Part shown: piece after piece, positions 1 through 6,218 of the stretch | How positions within the stretch are numbered: position 1 is the stretch's first letter | Layout of the letters: each line of letters starts with the position of its first letter | DNA from: Candidatus Kerfeldbacteria bacterium | GTDB taxonomy: Bacteria > Patescibacteriota > Patescibacteriia > SBBC01 | Direction of reading: 5' to 3' | Length of the DNA: 8,073 bases | Assembly: GCA_903854795.1 (NCBI GenBank) | Contig: CAINXF010000062.1 | Span: forward strand, 1 to 8,073 | Notes under the pieces: model-generated | The model's input: the letters and a program-made list of their open reading frames with translations, nothing else | Told to the model about the DNA's origin: nothing | Database searches by the model: none | Translations under genes and position numbers: made by a program

Positions 1-1
1 A

Positions 2-562
2 GCACAGCGCCCTGGCACCATAGAGGTACTCACGGCAGCACGAACGTACGACCTTGCCGAGCGCGCCTACGACTGGATCGTGGTGACACGCTATGAGAGC
101 CTGCTCGCCATTCCGCGTCCCGACGCGGACGAGCGTGCACGCCGCATGCTGATACTACTCGCTTCGTATCTGAAAACCGATGGCACACTCGTCGTACAGG
201 GATCCTCGACACACCGTACCGAGATCGAAATGCCTGATGATGGTACGTGGCGCACGAAAACGATCGAGATACGCGACCGATTCGGCTATCCTCCCGCGTG
301 GAAAGTGTGGGTGCTCCGACAGCGACTGGTACCTGCGCGCGTACGCAGTGTCTCCCCGAACGAAGTGCTCAGAAAGCTTTCTTCATCACCGCACATCACC
401 GTGACGCCGCCACAACGATCTCGTGGCCGGTCCGCACAAAACCCTTCCGGCACGATGCTCATCATCAGATCAAAGAAGGAGCTTCCTTCCGACATCAGGA
501 ATTACTTGATGTCACTCGATGAGCAGTGGTCGATCACGGTGAACCCAATCGAAATAGCCTGA
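2..562 (+). CDS. priA: PriA-like primosomal helicase, C-terminal part (5' truncated by window edge)
   Basis: The frame is open from base 2 and ends at TGA 560-562; the start lies outside the window, leaving about 186 visible residues. The stretch reading YDWIVVTRYESLL, then DADERARRM, then GTLVVQGS follows the order of the second helicase lobe of PriA (bacterial replication-restart helicase: strand, ADxxL-like segment, DFRAxER-like segment, then the vIvQT strand). RFGYPPAWKVW matches the family's LxYPPF segment that opens the C-terminal domain. The following genes are def and fmt, the classic priA-def-fmt order. Oddly, the places where PriA normally has motif V (GTQMxxKG) and motif VI (QVxGRAGR) read LTAARTYDL and ILLASYL, so the ATPase arginine finger is not recognisable. 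This is seen in the sequence; that the protein is not an active helicase is inference. The zinc-binding and Walker regions are out of view. Confidence 0.75.
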   Translation, partial: AQRPGTIEVLTAARTYDLAERAYDWIVVTRYESLLAIPRPDADERARRMLILLASYLKTDGTLVVQGSSTHRTEIEMPDDGTWRTKTIEIRDRFGYPPAWKVWVLRQRLVPARVRSVSPNEVLRKLSSSPHITVTPPQRSRGRSAQNPSGTMLIIRSKKELPSDIRNYLMSLDEQWSITVNPIEIA

Positions 563-565
563 ACC

Positions 566-594
566 TTGTCGTGAGCGCCGGTGTTTGCTACACT
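566..594 (+). promoter_or_regulatory. Predicted sigma70-type promoter for def-fmt
   Basis: The -35 box TTGTCG (566-571) and the -10 box TACACT (589-594) are 17 bases apart. The -10 is preceded by TGC, giving an extended -10 (TGnTAnnnT). The expected transcription start falls about 7 bases downstream, at or next to the def ATG at 602, so the transcript would be leaderless. The box lies in the 39-base gap after the priA-like gene. Each box matches consensus at 4 of 6 positions; the spacing and extended -10 raise confidence. Confidence 0.5.
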
Positions 595-601
595 CGCTTC
601 C

Positions 602-1075
602 ATGGCACTACGAACCATTCGCACGATCGGTGACCCGATCCTACGTAAAAAGACACACCTCGTCGATCCGACGCACCTCGGTTCGCGCGATCTTTCTACG
701 ATCATTCGCGACATGATCGATACGTTGATCGACGAAAAAGGACTCGGCATCGCTGCTCCTCAGGTCGGATCTGAACTTCGTATCGCGATCATCAATGGCC
801 AGGACGGTCCGTTCGCCGTCATCAATCCGCACATCGTCGCACGGTCGATCCGCACGGAGACCGATGAGGAAGGCTGTCTGTCGATCCCGGGCGTGTACGG
901 ATTGGTAAAACGGTCCAAATCGGTCACCGTCACCTACCTCGATTTTGAAGGCACGGCACACCGTGAGAAAGCGTCGGGACTTCTTGCACGGGTGTTCCAA
1001 CACGAGATCGACCACCTCGACGGTATTCTATTCATCGACCACACGAAGAAATTCACGAAAGGTGCGCCTCCATGA
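602..1075 (+). CDS. def: Peptide deformylase
   Basis: A cytoplasmic metalloenzyme that removes the formyl group from the N-terminal methionine of new proteins. At 157 residues it is slightly short of the usual 165-190. All three signature motifs are present: GLGIAAPQVG (residues 47-56, with Gln54), EEGCLSIPG (89-97, metal ligand Cys92) and HEIDHLDG (134-141, metal ligands His134 and His138, catalytic Glu135). The start was placed at ATG 602 because MALRTIRTIGDPILRKK matches the normal deformylase N-terminus. An in-frame GTG at 581 would add seven residues, but its codons run through the predicted -10 box. The stop overlaps the fmt start by 4 bases (ATGA), so the two are probably translationally coupled. 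The C-terminus is short, ending soon after the HExxH helix. No key residue is missing. Confidence 0.96.
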   Translation: MALRTIRTIGDPILRKKTHLVDPTHLGSRDLSTIIRDMIDTLIDEKGLGIAAPQVGSELRIAIINGQDGPFAVINPHIVARSIRTETDEEGCLSIPGVYGLVKRSKSVTVTYLDFEGTAHREKASGLLARVFQHEIDHLDGILFIDHTKKFTKGAPP

Positions 1076-2010
1076 TCCGACGCCCGAGAGCGCTCTTTTT
1101 TGGTACGCCGGACTTCGCCGTACCGATCCTCCACGCGACTGCAGCAATCGCCGACATCGTCGCGGTCGTCACTCAGCCAGACCAGCCGAAAGGTCGCGGG
1201 CAAAAATCCGCACACTCGGCAGTTTTTTCTGCTGCCGAATCTTTGCACATCCCGATACTGACTCCAACAAGATTCGATGACGCAACGACGAAAGCACTGA
1301 CAGCGCTCGCACCGGATATCGCAGTGCTTGCCGCATATGGTAACATCATTCCTCAGCATGTGTTGGACATTCCACGTAAGGGTTTCATCAACATACATCC
1401 GTCACTCCTGCCAAAATACCGTGGCGCAGCACCAATCGCTGGCGCCATTCTCAACGACGACGAGACCACCGGCACCACGCTCATCGTCCTCGATGACGAA
1501 ATGGACCATGGACCTATCATTGCGCAAGAAACGCTCGCTATTGAACCGCACGAACACCGGCCTTCGCTTGAAAAGCGCTGTGCCGAACTCGGCGCAAAGC
1601 TCATTTCGTCCGCGCTCGTCCCCTACCTTGAAGGTTCGATCGAACCGAAGGCGCAAGTGCATCACCTCGCTATCTATACGCGACAACTCGCGCGTGAAAA
1701 CGCGCACATCAACTGGACCGATGACGCTGCGCGGATCGAGCGGGACGTGCGCGCGTTCGACCCATGGCCCGGCACGGTCACCACATGGGAAGGTGCGACG
1801 CTCAAGATCATCGACGGCCACGCAGAACGCTACCGCACCTCACCGCGTGGAAAAATTGGCGAAGTCATTATGCACGACGAACAACCGGCCGTTGTCTGCG
1901 GCGTTGATATGCTTGTCCTCACGAACGTTCAGCCAGCCAACGGAAAACCAATGGACGCCGCGGCATTCGCGCGGGGTCATCGGACATTCGTTGGCAACGT
2001 CCTCACCTGA
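1072..2010 (+). CDS. fmt: Methionyl-tRNA formyltransferase
   Basis: This enzyme transfers a formyl group from 10-formyltetrahydrofolate to Met-tRNAfMet, making the initiator tRNA whose formyl group Def later removes. Its length of 312 residues is typical. The N-terminal formyltransferase fold starts with FFGTPDFAVPIL (9-20) and contains QPDQPKGRGQ (35-44). The catalytic triad is intact: Asn107 and His109 in FINIHPSLLPKYRGAAP and Asp145 in DEMDHGPI. The C-terminal tRNA-binding domain (about 205-312) is recognised by ARENAHINW and RAFDPWPGTVT. The loop after GRGQ reads KSAHSAVF rather than the common form with SPV. The ATG overlaps the def stop. AAAGGTG at 1058-1064 lies 7 bases upstream and could serve as a Shine-Dalgarno site, unlike the leaderless-type starts elsewhere in the window. 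A 229-residue open frame inside this gene (1328-2017) is a shadow. Confidence 0.96.
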   Translation: MIRRPRALFFGTPDFAVPILHATAAIADIVAVVTQPDQPKGRGQKSAHSAVFSAAESLHIPILTPTRFDDATTKALTALAPDIAVLAAYGNIIPQHVLDIPRKGFINIHPSLLPKYRGAAPIAGAILNDDETTGTTLIVLDDEMDHGPIIAQETLAIEPHEHRPSLEKRCAELGAKLISSALVPYLEGSIEPKAQVHHLAIYTRQLARENAHINWTDDAARIERDVRAFDPWPGTVTTWEGATLKIIDGHAERYRTSPRGKIGEVIMHDEQPAVVCGVDMLVLTNVQPANGKPMDAAAFARGHRTFVGNVLT

Positions 2011-2036
2011 TAAATAAATCGCGGGCGCTCACTTCT

Positions 2037-2069
2037 TCAAGTTCACTAAAACTGAATATCTTGATTTTT
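2037..2069 (+). terminator. Weak candidate intrinsic terminator after fmt
   Basis: In the 67-base gap between the convergent fmt and orphan genes, TCAAG (2037-2041) pairs with CTTGA (2060-2064). TTCA (2042-2045) pairs with TGAA (2053-2056), leaving a 7-base loop and a 3-base bulge. Five T residues (2065-2069) follow directly. The stem is AT-rich and bulged, so it would be weak. The T run is on the correct side only for the plus strand. Apart from this the gap holds nothing recognisable. Confidence 0.28.
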
Positions 2070-2077
2070 CCATCAGG

Positions 2078-2491
2078 CTAAGAATTCGAACGCGTCGTCG
2101 ACTTACGCGCTTCTTCTTCGACTGCCTTCAAAAATTCTTTACTAGGGCTAAACGCGTAGAGGTCAAACAATCGCTGAGATTCAGTGGGCTCAACTTGCCT
2201 GCCATTTATAGTACCACTATATTCAAATTCATCCTTCGACTGCGTCCCCTCCTTAATTGCCATGGAAGCAACGTTTCGTTTTCGAAGTTCAAGAGAGACT
2301 CCTTTTACCTCTCCTCGTATGACACCTCCATGCGAACTATCCCCTTCCCACTCCAATTTCGGCATCTCTGCTCCATAAACATCATGAGCGCGTTCACGAA
2401 TTTCTGAAGCGACTTGTTGTTTCTCAGTCATGTATTCTTTTGCGATTGAAGAAAGTTCTTCTTCTGATTGTGGGATTTCGTGTGGTGTCAT
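2078..2491 (-). CDS. Hypothetical protein, 137 aa, AT-richer than neighbours
   Basis: I do not recognise this protein. It runs from ATG at 2491 to TAG at 2078-2080. It has no cysteine, no signal peptide and no membrane segment, so it is probably cytoplasmic. Residues 1-40 are charged and helix-prone. Residues 45-110 alternate polar and hydrophobic residues with repeated glycines (GGVIRGEVKGVSLELRK, then EYSGTINGRQVEP), suggesting a small beta-rich domain. The tail is a charged helix (KEFLKAVEEEARK) ending in a Ser/Thr/Arg stretch. Four consecutive 60-base lines counted by hand across the gene (2101-2340) give 43-45% G+C, whereas a line of the neighbouring glycosyltransferase gene (3481-3540) gives 60%. 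This may indicate recent acquisition or relaxed selection. A strong predicted promoter lies just upstream. That it is a real gene is supported by the promoter, clean length and lack of a better overlapping frame. Confidence 0.72.
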   Translation of the reverse strand: MTPHEIPQSEEELSSIAKEYMTEKQQVASEIRERAHDVYGAEMPKLEWEGDSSHGGVIRGEVKGVSLELRKRNVASMAIKEGTQSKDEFEYSGTINGRQVEPTESQRLFDLYAFSPSKEFLKAVEEEARKSTTRSNS

Positions 2492-2523
2492 GGATGTAAA
2501 AAAATTCGATCTTAAGCACTTTC

Positions 2524-2551
2524 ATCATATTCCTCATGAGGAGCATGTCAA
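2524..2551 (-). promoter_or_regulatory. Predicted sigma70-type promoter for the orphan gene
   Basis: On the minus strand a perfect -35 box TTGACA (2546-2551) is followed after 16 bases by TATGAT (2524-2529, 5 of 6 consensus positions). The start site would be near 2517, giving an untranslated leader of about 25 bases before the ATG at 2491. No Shine-Dalgarno sequence is visible in that leader, which carries a run of seven T residues. A second TTGACA (2557-2562) sits 11 bases further upstream but has no matching -10. These elements fill the 79-base gap (2492-2570) after the glycosyltransferase gene. This is the best consensus match in the window. Confidence 0.6.
2526..2547. promoter_or_regulatory. 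Palindrome inside the promoter spacer, possible operator
   Basis: TCCTCATGAGGA (2531-2542) is a perfect 12-base palindrome. It is flanked by CAT (2526-2528) and ATG (2545-2547), which extend the symmetry to 22 bases with 9 of 11 positions per arm matching. It occupies nearly the whole spacer between the -35 and -10 boxes of the orphan gene, where a dimeric repressor, or a MerR-type activator, would bind. No T run follows on either strand, so it does not look like a terminator for the glycosyltransferase gene. The symmetry is seen; the operator role is inference. Confidence 0.4.
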
Positions 2552-2570
2552 GCTATTGTCAACGCAATAA

Positions 2571-4091
2571 TCATACCTTCCTCGTCTTTTCCGTTACCCA
2601 GAACCCAAGATACTTACCTAACATGAGCCGCGTCTGTGCGTCGGTGGCCGGTATCGAGCCGAACAGCACCATCGTCACTGGGAACAGTATCCACTGCAGC
2701 ACCATCGGGAAAAACCATAACAAACCCTTGCCCTTCGGCGGCGGCGGCGCGATCAAAGTCGATAACACGGCTGCCGCGACCAAACCGACCATGGCCATCT
2801 CCATAAGGTCTTGAAGGATGTACGGCGCGCTCTGCACGATGAGCAAGGTGCTGCCACGGTGCACTGCGACGTTGATCGGTAGCCAGCCGAGGATGAAGAT
2901 GAGGATCGGCGCGGTCGCCCAGCTGAACACACCTTCGAGCTGGTTCCAGATGTACTTGATTTTCTTCGCGAGCGGGATCATCCGATCGGCGGAAAAGTTC
3001 CACACCATGTACGGGAAGTTCTCGACGCCGTACGCCCAGCGCCGCTGCTGTTTGTACTGGTTCACAATCGTTCCCCAGAGCGATTCAGTCGCGACGGTGT
3101 CCATCGAAATCGGAAGGTACAACGGCGTCACCGTATAGTCACCGTCATATCGTATGAAACATTGCAGAAAGATCCGCGAATCCTCCGTCACGATGTCGTT
3201 TTGCCAGAAATCAACGTCAACAAGTGCGGTGAATGGCATGCTGTGCGACGAGAAGGTGAAGAGCCGGTCCGGCCGTACGGTCTCGGTCATCAACCAGAAC
3301 GTGGTCGAGTTCGCCACAATCCTTGTCAACGCGGGCGACTGCCAGATGTTGTTGTTGAAAAACGCAAGCGGCTGGTAGCTCGTATGCAGGCGGTTCGGAT
3401 GGTTGAGAAATGTATACGTGAGGTACGCGAAGTAATCCTTATGCAACACCGAATCGACGTCTAACGTCGTCACGATGATGTGGTCGTATGGGATGCTGAG
3501 TTCGTCGATCCTTACCTTTGCGATGCGGCCTGCGTGCGCGATGTTGGAACCCTTGCCAGCGATCTCACCGAGGACGTTGTCCGGATGGTGTACGACGATA
3601 AGCTCACCGAACACACCGGCGAACTCCTGCTGGATCCGTGCCGCGTACGGCCCCGTCGTCGCGGCGAATCGCTCCTCGCATGCGAGCACGACGATAAGGT
3701 TCTTCAACGGGAACCGCGATTCAGTGAACGCCTTGAACGACTGCTGCAGCACGTCGTACGGTTCCTTCGACAGCGGGACCATCACAAGGTGGTAGATCGA
3801 ATCCCAACCGGCGACCTCGCGCACCTTCGTCGACCAATCGACGCTGATGGTCAGACGGTATCTTCGAAATGCGATCAACAGGTATACCAAAATATAGACC
3901 GCACGGATGAACCAGTACAGATCGAACAAAATGATGAACCCGATCACCCAGATCGGCTCCCAAAACGAAACCACTACTGAGAGGACGAACGACATCCACA
4001 CCAGGAACCCCGGGAGGATTTCCAAGATACGGTACTGCGTGTGTTCGCGCATGCGGAACGCGCGAGAAATCTGCGAGACGGCGGAAGGCAT
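2571..4091 (-). CDS. Membrane GT2 glycosyltransferase, processive (cellulose/hyaluronan synthase-like) type
   Basis: A 506-residue integral membrane protein expected to transfer sugars from a nucleotide-sugar to an extracellular glycan or lipid acceptor. Two hydrophobic segments (about 28-48 and 50-74) precede a cytoplasmic GT-A domain (about 95-360). This carries KGSN (180-183), DVDS (211-214, the metal-binding DxD), TEDSRIF (302-308, catalytic-base TED motif) and QQRRW (348-352, the Q(Q/R)xRW motif of processive synthases). At least three further hydrophobic stretches (about 388-408, 418-448 and 457-480) follow. A proline run (449-452) links two of them. There is no PilZ domain. The start was placed at ATG 4091 because a 17-base-spaced promoter ends 9 bases before it. 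The 40 extra residues of the longer frame would be read through that promoter and out of the DUF3048 gene. The sugar and product cannot be deduced. Confidence 0.88.
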   Translation of the reverse strand: MPSAVSQISRAFRMREHTQYRILEILPGFLVWMSFVLSVVVSFWEPIWVIGFIILFDLYWFIRAVYILVYLLIAFRRYRLTISVDWSTKVREVAGWDSIYHLVMVPLSKEPYDVLQQSFKAFTESRFPLKNLIVVLACEERFAATTGPYAARIQQEFAGVFGELIVVHHPDNVLGEIAGKGSNIAHAGRIAKVRIDELSIPYDHIIVTTLDVDSVLHKDYFAYLTYTFLNHPNRLHTSYQPLAFFNNNIWQSPALTRIVANSTTFWLMTETVRPDRLFTFSSHSMPFTALVDVDFWQNDIVTEDSRIFLQCFIRYDGDYTVTPLYLPISMDTVATESLWGTIVNQYKQQRRWAYGVENFPYMVWNFSADRMIPLAKKIKYIWNQLEGVFSWATAPILIFILGWLPINVAVHRGSTLLIVQSAPYILQDLMEMAMVGLVAAAVLSTLIAPPPPKGKGLLWFFPMVLQWILFPVTMVLFGSIPATDAQTRLMLGKYLGFWVTEKTRKV

Positions 4092-4100
4092 GTAGCTGCC

Positions 4101-4129
4101 ACTGTATCGTTTATGGCACAAAAAGTCAA
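4101..4129 (-). promoter_or_regulatory. Predicted sigma70-type promoter for the glycosyltransferase
   Basis: On the minus strand TTGACT (4124-4129, 5 of 6) and TACAGT (4101-4106, 4 of 6) are separated by 17 bases. The -10 ends 9 bases before the ATG at 4091, so the message would have almost no leader. The promoter lies in the 74-base gap after the DUF3048 gene. That gap also holds a weak CACG/CGTG hairpin followed by TTTT, too poor to call as a terminator. Confidence 0.55.
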
Positions 4130-4165
4130 CGCCAAAACACGTATCCCCGACTGCGTGGCAACGCG

Positions 4166-5176
4166 TTAGAACACCTTGTAGTGGTGCCCTGCGGGTATGA
4201 CCTCGATCCAAACGGACCCGCGATTGAACTGGATCTCCTTCTTATCGAGCGTGGTGAACAAGGTACGTCCATACGGGGACGACTTGCTCCAGTTGAGCGT
4301 CATGGCGTGTCCGTCCTTCATGAGGATGGCCTTGCCCTTGCCGAGCGTCTTGATATCGAGCCGACCCTTTTTATCGAGGACCTTCTCCTTCGGCACGAGC
4401 ATCAACACCACGTTCTTTACTGCGATCTGTTTTCCCGTCGCGCGGTCGATGTGCACCCGACCACCCGTGAGGCGAAGGTACGAATTGGTCTTCCGATCGT
4501 ACGTATAGTTGATCCTGTATGAGAGCCCTGCCCCAAGGTCGATCTCCGCACCGTGTTTCCCTGTTCCCCTGTCCGCGAGCTTCGGTTCGCTCTTGTAGAG
4601 CCACGGGTGGTAGGTGGGTTTGTACGTATTGTACTTGAAGAACTTGAGCGCTGCGGAAAGCTGCGTCGAGTTCGTGTAGAGGTTATGAACGCCGCTACCG
4701 CCATAACGGAAGAAAAACTTCGCGGTCTTGCCTTTAATGCCTTCGATGTTCGGCATACGAAGGCTGTTGAGTAGGATCAGACCGTCAGGACTACCGCCTG
4801 CGTGCGCGAGTGCCGCATGATACTCAGCGGCGAATTTCACGAAGTACGGGCGCGTCGAGCGGACTGGTCCGATGAGTGGAAGTTTCGTCGACGTGGCGAA
4901 CAGCGCCATAAACCGAGGAATGCCGCCTTCTGCGACGGCTTCATATACCACGGATGCGGAACTCAATCCTGACTGTGGTCGTGCTGCAGGATGGTTATCT
5001 ATCATGACCGCGATCGGCCAGAGGTTCTGTTCGCTTTTGTCCACAAGCGCACCATCGATACGTCGTGGCACTTTTGTCGCAGTCGCCGCATCAACTTGGG
5101 GTACGAACAACACCGCCGCGAACACCATACTTGCTGCGAATCCCGCTTGCCAAGCTATCGTACGTATTTGTTTCAC
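4166..5176 (-). CDS. Secreted DUF3048 (YerB-like) protein
   Basis: A 336-residue exported protein of the DUF3048 family (YerB in Bacillus), whose biochemical role is not established. The N-terminus is a clear Sec signal peptide: KQIR, then a hydrophobic core (about 7-26), with cleavage likely after VDA (28-30). No cysteine occurs anywhere, so unlike Bacillus YerB it is not a lipoprotein. The N-terminal DUF3048 domain is recognised by WPIAVMIDNHPAARPQSGL (53-71), GPVRSTRPYF (103-112) and AHAGGSPDGL (124-133). The C-terminal domain (about 205-333) has AIDxG-like and VLMLVP strands and ends GSVWIEVIPAG. The start was set at GTG 5176. A TTG 18 bases upstream would translate through the -10 box and add residues ahead of a normal signal peptide. 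It has its own promoter, and lies between the kinase and glycosyltransferase genes on the same strand. An envelope role is inferred from export only. Confidence 0.9.
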   Translation of the reverse strand: MKQIRTIAWQAGFAASMVFAAVLFVPQVDAATATKVPRRIDGALVDKSEQNLWPIAVMIDNHPAARPQSGLSSASVVYEAVAEGGIPRFMALFATSTKLPLIGPVRSTRPYFVKFAAEYHAALAHAGGSPDGLILLNSLRMPNIEGIKGKTAKFFFRYGGSGVHNLYTNSTQLSAALKFFKYNTYKPTYHPWLYKSEPKLADRGTGKHGAEIDLGAGLSYRINYTYDRKTNSYLRLTGGRVHIDRATGKQIAVKNVVLMLVPKEKVLDKKGRLDIKTLGKGKAILMKDGHAMTLNWSKSSPYGRTLFTTLDKKEIQFNRGSVWIEVIPAGHHYKVF

Positions 5177-5182
5177 CGCATC

Positions 5183-5211
5183 AGTATAGCACAAAAAACG
5201 CGACCTTTCAA
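5183..5211 (-). promoter_or_regulatory. Predicted sigma70-type promoter for the DUF3048 gene
   Basis: On the minus strand TTGAAA (5206-5211, 5 of 6) and TATACT (5183-5188, 5 of 6) are separated by 17 bases, with TGC just upstream of the -10 (extended -10). The -10 ends 6 bases before the GTG at 5176, so transcription should start at or next to the start codon. The promoter sits in the 46-base gap after the PfkB gene. A GCG/CGC stem with wobble pairs followed by a T run overlaps it and might end the upstream transcript, but it is weak. Confidence 0.68.
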
Positions 5212-5222
5212 GAGTAACCGCT

Positions 5223-6206
5223 TTACGCCGCGCGTAATGCTTCGACCTTTATACCCCGACGGCCCGACGATCCATGAAGAAGGCCGGCCTTGGCGCCGAT
5301 ATGCTCAAGAACTGATTCCGAGTTGAGCGTCGCGAACGTGAGCGACTGCGCGATGTTTCCCTTCGTACGAATGTACGCCCCGACGAATCCGCACCCGAAC
5401 GCATCGCCCGCACCGGTGGTGTCGACTACGTGGATGTCCCGCGTACTCGAGTGGTACGATCTGCCGTTGACGTGCGCAAACGCACCGTGCGATCCTTCGG
5501 TGATCACTAACACGCCAGGGACCGTACGCGAAAGTTGCGTGAAGGCCTTACGCGCCTGGTCGTACTCAACACCCATGAGGCTCGTCGCTTCCTCACGATT
5601 CAGGAGCACGAGCGACGACGCTACTATCAACGACTTGAGCTTTGCGTACCCTTTCGCAAGTTCGGCGGCGCCGGGGTTCCATGCCACCTTGATGCCCTTT
5701 CGTTTTGCGAACGAAAAGATGTCCTTAAGAAGCGAGAGATTGCCGCCGAGCGCGGTCACATACATCCATTTCGAGGACATCGAGCGCCACGGAAGGTCTT
5801 TGCGCGTGAACTTCGCCGACGCGCCACGGTAGATAAGCACGGTCCGTTCACCGCGCGGCGTAAGCAGGAGAACCGAGTACGCGGTCATGTGGTGCTTGTC
5901 CTTCACTACGAGTGACGTGTCGACACCCTCGCGCGCGAGCTCGCGTAACACTTCGCGGCCACGGCCATCATCATACCCGATCCGACCGACGATCGCCGTC
6001 CGTAACCCTTGTCGCTTGAATCCTACTGCCGTATTGGTCGCGCCACCACCCGTCTCGAACAGTATCTCCTCGATATCGATTTTCGAACCCAGCGCCACAC
6101 ACTCGGCCTCGCCGGTCGAGAACGTCGCATCCTTCATGATCCTGATCTGTTTGCTCCGCATGAAGACGTCGCGCGTAGCCGAACCGATGGTGATGATGTC
6201 GTGCAT
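5223..6206 (-). CDS. PfkB-family (ribokinase-like) carbohydrate kinase
   Basis: A 327-residue cytoplasmic kinase that phosphorylates a sugar, sugar phosphate or nucleoside with ATP. The opening DIITIGSATRDVF matches the first strand of the family. TGGGATNTAVGFKRQG (52-67) is the substrate-binding glycine motif, and VGRIGYDDGRG (73-83) follows it. NPG (177-179) and LNREEA (202-207) mark the nucleotide-side strands. DTTGAGDAFGCGF (262-274) is PfkB signature 2 with the catalytic base Asp268 and the anion hole. A roughly 25-residue insertion after DVF (about 16-45) forms the lid region. It starts 12 bases after the aldolase stop with no Shine-Dalgarno sequence, so the two are probably co-transcribed. 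The pairing suggests a sugar-phosphate kinase rather than a nucleoside kinase, but motifs alone do not fix the substrate. Confidence 0.93.
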   Translation of the reverse strand: MHDIITIGSATRDVFMRSKQIRIMKDATFSTGEAECVALGSKIDIEEILFETGGGATNTAVGFKRQGLRTAIVGRIGYDDGRGREVLRELAREGVDTSLVVKDKHHMTAYSVLLLTPRGERTVLIYRGASAKFTRKDLPWRSMSSKWMYVTALGGNLSLLKDIFSFAKRKGIKVAWNPGAAELAKGYAKLKSLIVASSLVLLNREEATSLMGVEYDQARKAFTQLSRTVPGVLVITEGSHGAFAHVNGRSYHSSTRDIHVVDTTGAGDAFGCGFVGAYIRTKGNIAQSLTFATLNSESVLEHIGAKAGLLHGSSGRRGIKVEALRAA

Positions 6207-6218
6207 ACCGTGTGTGCG

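Noticed and set aside
581..601. Earlier GTG start for def
   Set aside because: Its codons overlap the -10 box, and deformylases normally begin close to the residues encoded from ATG 602.
1402..1821. 139-residue minus-strand frame antisense to fmt
   Set aside because: Composition is typical of an antisense shadow of a G+C-rich gene; no promoter, start context or recognisable motif.
1328..2017. 229-residue open frame on the plus strand inside fmt
   Set aside because: It lies wholly within fmt in another frame, is Ser/Arg/Thr-rich without domain features, and fmt has every catalytic motif of its family.
2006..2077. CCTGAT (2006-2011) and ATCAGG (2072-2077) inverted repeat spanning the convergent gap
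   Set aside because: Only six bases per arm separated by 60 bases; expected by chance and not followed by a T run.
3480..3980. 166-residue plus-strand frame antisense to the glycosyltransferase
   Set aside because: Overlaps the GT-A catalytic core on the other strand; Arg/Asp/His-rich shadow sequence with no family resemblance.
4092..4211. N-terminal 40-residue extension of the glycosyltransferase frame
   Set aside because: It would be translated through the predicted promoter and the end of the DUF3048 gene, and its Cys/Arg-rich sequence is unlike a membrane-protein N-terminus.
5189..5220. GCG/CGC hairpin followed by a T run after the PfkB gene
   Set aside because: Three consecutive wobble pairs and a 10-base loop make the stem very weak, and the same bases are better explained as the DUF3048 promoter.
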